In this document: piece by piece, positions 8,601-14,555 of the stretch
Layout of the letters: the number at the start of each line of letters is the position of its first letter
Position numbering within the stretch: position 1 is the stretch's first letter
DNA from: Phycisphaeraceae bacterium
GTDB taxonomy: Bacteria > Planctomycetota > Phycisphaerae > Phycisphaerales > Phycisphaeraceae
NCBI GenBank assembly: GCA_028284155.1
Contig: JANQSF010000104.1
Coordinates: 1-41,295, forward strand
Length of the DNA stretch: 41,295 nucleotides
Direction: 5' to 3'
The notes under the pieces: model-generated
Database searches by the model: none
What the model was told of the DNA's origin: nothing
What the model saw: only the letters and a program-made list of their open reading frames with translations
Translations under genes and position numbers: made by a program

Positions 8601-9467
8601 TCCCAGTTCATGAGCAGGTTTGTCCGTGGCAACATCATGGTGACCACGCAGCCGATGGAGTGGCGCGCCCCGCAGCTAGCCCGGCGCTACCGACTGGAAC
8701 CGCTCGAGCCGGACAAGATTGGGTCCTTTCTCAAGAGCCGTGAGCCGCTTCTGCCGGAGGACGCAAAGCTGAGCGGCGAGCCGTTCCAGGCAGCCTGCGA
8801 CAAGTACGTGGCCGAAGTGCTCGAAGCGGCTTATGCGGACGCCGCCGAGTTGGCAACCGCGCGCGAAGTGCTCTCAAATCCGCTCGATGCAACAGTGGCC
8901 GCTGAAATTCTCGGCGGCGGCGTCACGCCCGACCTCCTGGACCTGCGCGCCCAGCAGTATGAAGCCATGGCCACCGAGTATCGAGACGAAGTCGGCGCGA
9001 ACTTCCCGTTGGATGCGCTTGCGGAGGCGGCCTACGACATGCGCGTGGAAGGAACCGACCTTTTCCCAAAGGACAAGTTCCCACGCGAACTGAGTTTCCT
9101 GGCCAGGCACCGCCTGCTTGTACGGAGGCAATCTCGTGTAGCGGGCGACGGAGAAAAGCAGGAGTGGTGGGTCTTCCGTCACGACAAGTTCCTGGAGTTC
9201 TTCGTCGTGCACGCGTTCATCGGGGCTGACAGGGCACGCCGCGAAGAACACCTGGGTGATCCCCCATTCCGTGGCGTCTACCTGCGGCTCGGCGAAGTAC
9301 TCCCCACGGCCGACGCCGCGGATCTTCGCGAACAATTCATCCGCTACGCCGCGAAGACCGACGACAACTCAACAAGCAACGAGTACATCCGCATCCTGAT
9401 CCGAAGAGGTCTGCAGACCCCGCCCGCGACGGGCTATCGCAATTCCCGTATCAAGGCGCAGAACTGA
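5637..9467 (+). CDS. HEAT-repeat transmembrane NACHT/STAND NTPase
   Basis: A 1276-aa protein starting at ATG 5637, preceded by GTGGGGGA. The frame is open further upstream, but this start has the ribosome site and gives a signal sequence (basic TRLRW, then hydrophobic 24-41). Residues 96-656 are 17 HEAT/PBS-lyase-like repeats of 33 residues (KDTDPWVRRYAAEALGQMG pattern). A helical linker runs to about 785, followed by a strong membrane segment at about 792-811 and a second, weaker hydrophobic aromatic stretch to about 845 ending in LARRRLF. The C-terminal part is NACHT-like: Walker A GESGLGKT at 907-914, Walker B DIGIDG around D975, then MVTTQPMEWR and a helical tail. Inferred topology: HEAT outside, ATPase inside. 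It lies head-to-tail behind the LRR-STAND gene and may function with it. Ligand and output are unknown. Confidence 0.85.
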   Translation: MNRFSTSATACSLSPRCPTRLRWCLISIGWVLACCVGDAVGQDTPTVEPPLDWQLEGIKAGLRDPSAEVRGNTLFLCAENKWARWLDPTQVTPLLKDDDDDVRRFAVFVLGRMGKDGAAFANLVVPLLKDTDPWMRQAAEVALGEMVEEGAAVAAQIVPLLKDTDPWVRRYAADVLGQMGKEGAAFAEQVVPLLKDTHDIIRRSAAEALGQMGSEGAAFAEQVVPLLKDADPFVRGSAANALGQMGREGAALAAQVAPLLKDADHSVRRSAAKTLAQMGKEGATFVAQLVPLFMDTDGDVRRSAAEALGQLGKQGAAVATLVVPLLKHPDPWVRCSAAYALGQMGKEGAAFAAQVAPMLNDTDWVVRSYAAEALGQMGKEGAAFVAQLVPLLMDTDDDVRRSAAKALGQMGKEGASFVAQLVPLLMDADDDVRRSAAEALEQMGKEDAAVAVQVVPLLKDADPYVRGSAAEALGQMGKEDAAVVAQVALLLRDTDSTARHNAARALGRMGKEGAAFAAQVAPLLKDTDWVVRRYAAEALGQMGKEGAAFVAQLVPLLMDTDDDVRRSAAEALGQMGKEGAAFAAQVVPLLKHPDTYVRRSAAEALGQMGGEGAAFSAQVLPLLKDTDKEVRRYAAKALVHMGNQSDVAAVRNELLVSAMDALHVIDVVERHRLRAHLRIWCGGHPELQLALDWLADPEYDPIPPNRLPSAELLELLGLFSELWDHTDEFSRVQSVLATRIAEVVTAVPAVPDAELETLLGKLRDQTASNPVIQQAIAGALNRIETGKWVRRVVIAVGIHLSCWLLLLLAYPRSVWVQTFCFWNPWFRKFLGFPYVGLVLRYVPLARRRLFAPFADVLVADARLAQLDDEQWFPDCTVRDLDVDPRQQKSLPLTEAVPNLHGQIVLIGESGLGKTMYLRRLVQHAVNSGRIAAYLPAEDCSAGVIEALKSRLEGPAKDHAFLRDLVFAGAIDIGIDGLNQVPPDTRAQVSQFMSRFVRGNIMVTTQPMEWRAPQLARRYRLEPLEPDKIGSFLKSREPLLPEDAKLSGEPFQAACDKYVAEVLEAAYADAAELATAREVLSNPLDATVAAEILGGGVTPDLLDLRAQQYEAMATEYRDEVGANFPLDALAEAAYDMRVEGTDLFPKDKFPRELSFLARHRLLVRRQSRVAGDGEKQEWWVFRHDKFLEFFVVHAFIGADRARREEHLGDPPFRGVYLRLGEVLPTADAADLREQFIRYAAKTDDNSTSNEYIRILIRRGLQTPPATGYRNSRIKAQN
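5922..7602 (+). repeat. In-gene tandem array of 17 HEAT repeats (99-bp units)
   Basis: Seventeen units with a strict 99-bp period encode the HEAT domain. Adjacent units vary, but blocks five units apart are nearly identical: the segment from 6726 matches the segment from 7221 over more than 120 bp, offset exactly 495 bp. That pattern indicates duplication of multi-unit blocks. Confidence 0.9.
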
Positions 9468-9762
9468 AGAGAGCCAAGTTGAAGTGACGGCCTGCAATCC
9501 GCTTGGGCACTGACACCACCAGGTCCAATGCGTAAATGGAGGCCGAGCGACGATCGCCAGGCGGCAATGGGGCGCGGGGACGTTGCCCTGCCGACACCAG
9601 GGCGTCGGATTCAGTCGGCCGGCGACCCCGTGCACGATGCCTCGAACCCCGCCGGCTACGACCGCAAGCGTCAGGGCGATGTGATCGACGCGATCGGCGC
9701 GTTGAACCGTTCATCGATCCGCGAAGGGTTGGTTTGGGCGGGCCAATGAGGCGCCAAGCGCC
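9468..9762. other. Gene-poor stretch after the HEAT-NACHT gene
   Basis: About 300 bp with short open frames on both strands (for example 9528-9749 on the plus strand). None has a recognisable product, a good ribosome site or convincing codon use. It could contain decayed sequence. No terminator was recognised. Confidence 0.3.
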
Positions 9763-9954
9763 AACCCCATTCCGACGCGCTACCCCTACGGCGGGGCTTC
9801 GAAGGACGATCGAATCCCGTTCTGCGCGCGCCATTTCGGCTGATCCGTAGCCCGCATCCCGTTTTGACATTCCAGGCCATTCCGGCCGCAAGTCTTGAAT
9901 TCCCACATATTTCCTTCGTTTCCCTGGAAATCCCGCTTTGCGCGCGCTCTGACA
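9763..9954 (+). mobile_element. Candidate right end of a Mu-like element: short direct repeats
   Basis: Two 20-bp direct repeats start at 9813 and 9929. They share AATCCCG, two of the next three bases and TGCGCGCGC, 17 of 20 positions in all. A partial copy (CATCCCGTTTTG) starts at 9856 and a weaker one at 9763. They lie in direct orientation at spacings of about 50, 43 and 73 bp. The stretch stops close to a TGACA at 9950-9954, and coding-like sequence begins right after it. Mu-type ends carry several transposase-binding sites and terminate in CA. The assignment is inference and depends on finding the matching left end outside the window. Confidence 0.3.
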
Positions 9955-10748
9955 ACGATCAAGGCCGAGTCGCACGTGACGTGCAGTACCGGAACACCGA
10001 CAACGAGTTGGAGTGGTACGAGGGACAACACGAATACGACACCGCCGGCCGACTGATCCGCTGCACACAATGGTCGTACACCGAAGGTGAGAAGCTCAAG
10101 CCGAATCACCCGTCGCGCACGCAGGTCGTCGAGGCGACCTACAACGACAAGGGCGAGTGCGAACGCCTGATCCGCACCGGTGTTCGGGAAGACGGCCAAC
10201 CTTTCCGCTCGACCGACTTCATCGACCTGCCGGCCGGCAGAATGATGGATCTGCGCCGCCAGGTCGAAGCGAAGCTGCCGGACGCGATCGTCAAGGTTGC
10301 CGAACTAGCCAAGGTCAAGGAACCCGTCTACTGCCTGCTGCTCGTTTACGACCACGAGGTCGGCGAAGACTACCTGCCGCCCTACCTCGCGCTGGGGACC
10401 GACGCTGAACGACAAGCCTGGGGACCCGCGGCCGACAAGCACTGGAACCCGGCCGAGATGAAGCACTACCAGACGGACGGCCTGGAGTACCCCGACGACG
10501 CGGTCAAAGCCGTCTGCGACGACCTGAACGCCGCGCGGTCGATGCAGGGCACCGGCTACGAAGACATCCCCGTCATCTGCCGAATCGCCGCCACGCTGAA
10601 CGAACGCGACTGGTCCAAGACGCTCAACGTCACCGACGACTTCGCCGTGCTGGCCATCGACCTGGAAGGCGAACACTTCAAGTCGAACCTGAACAAGTGC
10701 GTGCCGGCTGACAAACGCAAGGCGCTGCGTAAGGGCAAGTGGTTGTAA
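9864..10748 (+). CDS. Hypothetical protein, probably 5'-truncated
   Basis: The open frame runs from a TTG at 9864, but the first 30-32 codons have unbiased third positions and overlap the direct repeats. From about 9960 codon use becomes strongly GC3-biased and protein-like (VQYRNTDNELEWYEGQHEYD). No good start lies at this transition; the GTG at 9981 is the nearest and has no ribosome site. The gene has probably lost its 5' end to an insertion or deletion at the island edge. The visible part contains a YD-repeat-like segment (HEYDTAGRLIRCTQWSY). A following domain (PVYCLLLVYDHEVGEDYLPP) is loosely reminiscent of DUF4303-like proteins of polymorphic-toxin or immunity context. That resemblance is weak and function is unknown. 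Confidence 0.5.
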   Translation: MTFQAIPAASLEFPHISFVSLEIPLCARSDNDQGRVARDVQYRNTDNELEWYEGQHEYDTAGRLIRCTQWSYTEGEKLKPNHPSRTQVVEATYNDKGECERLIRTGVREDGQPFRSTDFIDLPAGRMMDLRRQVEAKLPDAIVKVAELAKVKEPVYCLLLVYDHEVGEDYLPPYLALGTDAERQAWGPAADKHWNPAEMKHYQTDGLEYPDDAVKAVCDDLNAARSMQGTGYEDIPVICRIAATLNERDWSKTLNVTDDFAVLAIDLEGEHFKSNLNKCVPADKRKALRKGKWL

Positions 10749-10855
10749 ACGACCTCATCGAGAACAAGCGCCGCGTGCGCGGGGTTGAATTCAACAGATC
10801 ATGACTCTGCCCGTGTACAACCTCAATCGGCTTGGCCACAACGGGAGCGTCGCGC

Positions 10856-11302
10856 ATGGCCATCCGTTTTGAACACACCGAGACGATTCAGACCACCCCG
10901 CAGCGCGCGTTCGAGGTGATCGACGACCTGCCGCTGACCGCGCAGTGGCTGCCGCCTTGCGTGTCGCTGAACAAAGTCGGCGACGGGCCGAACGCGCCCG
11001 GCGACAAGCTGCGGTACGTCTTCAAACAAGGCGGGCATCAGGGCGAGATGGAGGGCGAGATCGTCGACCGGGAAGACGGGCAGCGGCTGCATTGCCGATA
11101 CTTCGACAAGGCGTTCGAAGTGGCGGTCGACCTGTGCGTGGACGACGCGCCGGAAGGCGTCACGACAACCCACATCGTCGAGATCACACCCAAGGGCTTG
11201 ATGGGCAAACTCATGTCACCGTTGATCCGCAGGGGCCTGACCAAACAGACGCGCGAAGCGGCAGCCAATCTCAAGCGGCTGCTCGAATCCGAATCGGACT
11301 AG
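10856..11302 (+). CDS. SRPBCC-family (START/polyketide cyclase-like) protein
   Basis: A 148-aa cytoplasmic protein with the SRPBCC helix-grip pattern. It has an N-terminal strand (FEHTETIQTTPQRAFEVIDD) leading into a helix, then W at the LTAQWLPPCV turn. Alternating strands follow, with GDKLRYVFK and EMEGEIVDREDG, and a long C-terminal amphipathic helix ends in NLKRLLESE. Members bind hydrophobic small molecules; no substrate can be named. ATG 10856 is chosen because GGGAG lies about 9 bases upstream; a TTG eight codons earlier has no such site. It lies 107 bp after the truncated gene on the same strand and is followed by a palindromic repeat that may act as its terminator. Confidence 0.75.
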   Translation: MAIRFEHTETIQTTPQRAFEVIDDLPLTAQWLPPCVSLNKVGDGPNAPGDKLRYVFKQGGHQGEMEGEIVDREDGQRLHCRYFDKAFEVAVDLCVDDAPEGVTTTHIVEITPKGLMGKLMSPLIRRGLTKQTREAAANLKRLLESESD

Positions 11303-11317
11303 CGCTCTGGCCGAAAA

Positions 11318-11391
11318 GTAGGGTGCGATTCAGCGCACCACGGTATACGGACGGTTTCCCCGCGTCCTGGGTGCGCTAAAGCGCACCCTAC
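11318..11391 (+). repeat. Palindromic REP-like repeat, copy 1
   Basis: A 74-bp element whose ends are inverted (GTAGGGTGCG at the left, CGCACCCTAC at the right). Each half forms its own hairpin of the type GGTGCG-CT-NN-AG-CGCACC. Homology with copy 2 (12736-12809, opposite orientation) extends beyond the core, from about 11314 to 11422. Confidence 0.85.
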
Positions 11392-11492
11392 GGGTGGGCC
11401 GGTGACATTTCGAACAAAGCCTACTTGGGCAACACATTTCATATAGCGTTCAAACTGCTGGATTGGGCAGCGCGTTGGGTGTGAATACGCTC

Positions 11493-12581
11493 CTACTTCT
11501 TACCCTTCGGCCGCAGCGGCCCCGACAGGTTCTTCGAGTTCAGATTCACACCCGGGTGATCCGCCACGTTGACCCACACATGCACGTGTGGCGCGCCGCG
11601 GTAGTGCCAGACGAAGGCTGGGCCCTCGAGTCGCCAGTTGTCCCAGATCTTGTCTTCGCCCCAGTCTTCGTCCTCATAGAAGGCCAGGTGGCAGGCGTCG
11701 AGCCCGCCCTGCTTCTTCAAGGCGGCGACGACCTCGTCGCGGTCGCTCTGGCGGTACGGCTCGATCAACAGTTGCAGGACCTCCTGCACGTGCGCTTTTT
11801 GATCGCGTGACAGGTCGGCCACGGGGATGCCGTCGTACTTGGCGGCCTTGTCGGCTCCACGGAACGCGATTCGCGACTCGTCCGGTGACTCGAAGGCCAA
11901 GGCGCGTTTGCGCTGCTTGCCGTCGAGCATGTCGTACACCTTGTTGGCGGCCTTGGCCTGATGCCAGAAGACATTGCCCGGGTGGTGGTATTTCTCGAAG
12001 TAGCCGCTGGCGGCGTGGCCATACAGGATCGGCCCGCCGAACGCCACGTGGTCGGCGCTGTCGCCGTCGCAGCGCATCGTCCCGTGTCGGCCGGTCAACA
12101 CGAACTCAAACTTGCCGGCGCTCCCGGATGCGCCGGGCTGACCGAAGATGGCGATCGACTGTTTCTTGCCGAACCCGCCCATGTCGTCTTTGAACTGTTT
12201 GTCGAACCGCTCGACCCAATCGGGGTTGACCAACCCCTCGAAGATGTCGCGGATCATCTGTTGCTGGTCGGCGGTGTAGAAACCGCTCTTGACCTTCGGC
12301 TTGGTGATCATCCAGTTGTTGGAGATATGCGTGCGCAACAGCCCGCGTTTGCCGGCTGTGTGGTCCCAGTCAAAACAGATTTCCTTGCGCTGCTTGTCCG
12401 TCAGCGAGTCGTAAAGCAACTTGACAACGGTCTCGCTCTTCGGCTTCGCGGACGATCCTGATTTCACCGCCGCTGACAGCACACTGGACGCGACCCCGCC
12501 GCACGTGATCGCCGCAGCGCCGGCCGACGCAGAGGCCAGGAACGATCGCCGGGTCAACGGATGATTCGTCGCTTCGGACAT
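11493..12581 (-). CDS. DUF3500 family exported protein (Tat-type signal)
   Basis: A 362-aa protein of the DUF3500 family, whose biochemical role is unknown. Seen: the N-terminus carries a twin-arginine-style signal (TRRSFLASASAGAAAITCGG). The body has the typical family landmarks: LLYDSLTDKQRKEICFDWDH near the start, FGGPILYGHAASG in the middle, and the histidine-rich C-terminal motif FVWHYRGAPHVHVWVNVADH. Repeated His/Asp clusters could suggest metal binding, but this is not established. ATG at 12581 is preceded by AAGGAG seven bases upstream. It stands alone on the minus strand between two inverted copies of a palindromic repeat. Length is normal for the family. Confidence 0.85.
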   Translation of the reverse strand: MSEATNHPLTRRSFLASASAGAAAITCGGVASSVLSAAVKSGSSAKPKSETVVKLLYDSLTDKQRKEICFDWDHTAGKRGLLRTHISNNWMITKPKVKSGFYTADQQQMIRDIFEGLVNPDWVERFDKQFKDDMGGFGKKQSIAIFGQPGASGSAGKFEFVLTGRHGTMRCDGDSADHVAFGGPILYGHAASGYFEKYHHPGNVFWHQAKAANKVYDMLDGKQRKRALAFESPDESRIAFRGADKAAKYDGIPVADLSRDQKAHVQEVLQLLIEPYRQSDRDEVVAALKKQGGLDACHLAFYEDEDWGEDKIWDNWRLEGPAFVWHYRGAPHVHVWVNVADHPGVNLNSKNLSGPLRPKGKK

Positions 12582-13248
12582 GTTCGGCTCCTTGATGGGA
12601 TTGAGATGTCGATCGCAGCGGGCAGGACGAACGCCCTGCCCAAAGATTGTACTTGCAACGACACGGGATAGCCGGACGACCTGCCCAGCCTACGGTCCCA
12701 AACAAGGCTTTGTCCGAAATGTCACCGGCCCACCCGTAGGGTGCGCTTTAGCGCACCCAGGCCGCTGGGAAACCGTCCGTTCATCGTGGTGCGCTGAAGC
12801 GCACCCTACTTTTTGGACGAAGCCAAGGCTGTTTCGTGCGCACACGCGCGTGAACACGTCCCCGTGTATGAGGCGCTTGTTTGGTCACAATTCTGTCACA
12901 CCAGATCACGATGTCGGGCCCCGCCAATCCCGCCACGCGACCGGCGATTCTGAGCCGACCGGCGGGGGACTGACGTCAGGGGGTAATCCCCATATCAAAC
13001 TCAAAACACTTGATGTGCCGGTTGTTAGGTCGTTTTCGCAATGTCAGGGGAGGGATGGGCCAACCCGCCACGCCACTGGGCAGGTTCGACCTTGTTGGCC
13101 AGCCGTTTCGTCGGCGCGGGTCGCGCACAAATGCGAAGCGCCTTTCAGTCTTTCTCGGACCTGTGCAACGGCGTGGCCGGCGCGGAACTGTTGCGGCGGG
13201 CGGCGCGTCTATCGACGCGGACACGTCACAAACAAGGAGTCAAACATC
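12582..13248. other. Divergent intergenic region (667 bp)
   Basis: It lies between the divergent DUF3500 and LamG genes. It holds repeat copy 2 at 12736-12809 and presumably both promoters. The AAGGAG at 13234-13239 is the ribosome site of the LamG gene. No small gene with a credible product was seen, although the plus frame leading into the LamG gene happens to be open. Confidence 0.5.
12736..12809 (-). repeat. Palindromic REP-like repeat, copy 2 (inverted relative to copy 1)
   Basis: The reverse complement of this 74-bp core aligns with the copy at 11318-11391 at roughly 90% identity. The flanks match as well, giving a homologous span of about 12705-12814. Core length is the same in both copies. 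The pair brackets the DUF3500 gene as an inverted repeat about 1.3 kb apart. Confidence 0.85.
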
Positions 13249-14379
13249 ATGCGTCGAACCACCGCCCTTGCGTGCATCGCTTTGTTGTTCTTCGCGGCTG
13301 TGCCGCCTTCGTTTGCCGAGCCGTATCGGCCTGACATCGACTGGCGTGACCAACTGGTCAAACTCACCATCATGACACGGGCCGGCGATCAGCACGTCGG
13401 GCTGGCGAAGGACGAGCCGATCGTGTTCGCGTCGGCGACGGTGGGCAAGGTCAGCCTGACCTGGCGGGGCATCAGCCATGTGTCGTTCGACAAGGCCGCG
13501 CCGCACAAGGCGACGGTTTACTTCATCAACGGCGATCGGCTGATCGGCCGATTCGTGTCGGCTGAGCTGTCGCTGATCAACTTCGACGGCGGCGTCGCGG
13601 TGGCGTGCAAGGACATCCGCACGCTGCACGTCAACGACCATCGGCCGCTAGGCTCGACGGTCGGCCTGTCGCGGGGGTTGGTGCTGTACTACCCGTTCGA
13701 CGGCGACCTGAACGACGCTTCGGGGCACGGGCAACACGCGTCGCCGATCGGCGCGACGGCGTTTGCCGGCGGCGTGCGCGGCAAGGCGTTGCGGTTGGGC
13801 GGAATCGACAAACGCGGCTACCTGCGTGTGTCGAACACGGAGCACCTGCGGTTCAAGGACGCGATGACGATCTCCTGCTGGGTTCGGCTGACCGGCAAGG
13901 CGAGCACGACGGCGATGGACTGCACGGGGCCGAAGGTCGCGGACGGGATTCACTGCGTCGCGTCGCAGAGCGGCGAACGGGTGGGCTGGACGCTCAAGAC
14001 ACTGGGCGAACACCTGCCCAAGCGCGTGGCCTACTTCGGGGCTTACGCGTTTTCGTCGGCCAACACCGGTGTGCGCGGGGACGATCCGGCCGAGGTCGGC
14101 CGATGGACGCACCTTGCCGCGGTGTCGGGCAAGCACGGCGTCAAGCTATACATGAACGGCAACCTCGTCGCCGAAACGTCCAAGGCGTTGGACTTCACCA
14201 AGTCGAACGGCGAAGACCTGTACATCGGCACGCAGTTGGGCAAGGGGTCGTGCGGGCGGTATTGGTACCCGTGGCTTGGCGAGATCGACGAGTTGCGCAT
14301 CCACAACCGCGCCTTGAGCGCCGCGGAGATCGAGTCGCTGTACGGCCAGGTGCGCGTGCAACTGACCGACGCGCGCTGA
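13249..14379 (+). CDS. Secreted LamG-domain (concanavalin-like) protein
   Basis: A 376-aa exported protein. The start at ATG 13249 follows AAGGAG at 13234-13239 and yields a clear signal peptide (RRTTALACIALLFFAAVPPS, then FAEP). Residues about 30-130 are a strand-rich region of unknown type. From about 140 there is a LamG/concanavalin-like jelly-roll: YYPFDGDLNDASGHG opens it, KLYMNGNLVAE is the core strand, and WLGEIDELRIHNRALSAAEI is the typical closing motif. Such domains bind carbohydrate or protein ligands and are abundant in planctomycetes. The longer in-frame extension to 12580 has no coding character and is rejected. The gene is convergent with the PEP-CTERM gene across a shared terminator. 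Confidence 0.85.
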   Translation: MRRTTALACIALLFFAAVPPSFAEPYRPDIDWRDQLVKLTIMTRAGDQHVGLAKDEPIVFASATVGKVSLTWRGISHVSFDKAAPHKATVYFINGDRLIGRFVSAELSLINFDGGVAVACKDIRTLHVNDHRPLGSTVGLSRGLVLYYPFDGDLNDASGHGQHASPIGATAFAGGVRGKALRLGGIDKRGYLRVSNTEHLRFKDAMTISCWVRLTGKASTTAMDCTGPKVADGIHCVASQSGERVGWTLKTLGEHLPKRVAYFGAYAFSSANTGVRGDDPAEVGRWTHLAAVSGKHGVKLYMNGNLVAETSKALDFTKSNGEDLYIGTQLGKGSCGRYWYPWLGEIDELRIHNRALSAAEIESLYGQVRVQLTDAR

Positions 14380-14492
14380 GCGGTGGAGCATGACAAAGGG
14401 ATTGTGTGCGAACGGCTGAAACGACACGATTAACGCTCCCGACGGCGATCGCCGGTGGACCGTCCCCGGCCGACTGCTTGACCGCCAAACAA

Positions 14493-14520
14493 AAACGGTC
14501 GGCCCGAAGGCCGACCGTTT
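14493..14520. terminator. Bidirectional hairpin terminator
   Basis: A perfect 12-bp stem (AAACGGTCGGCC and its complement) with CGAA loop, flanked by A and T runs. It lies between the convergent LamG and PEP-CTERM genes, so it can serve both. Confidence 0.85.
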
Positions 14521-14555
14521 GTCGATTCAAAATAGATTGCTCACGCATCGGTTGC

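Noticed and set aside
9528..9749. A 73-codon plus-strand frame in the gap after the HEAT-NACHT gene.
   Set aside because: No ribosome site, no recognisable fold and unbiased codon use. It is kept only as part of a described gap.
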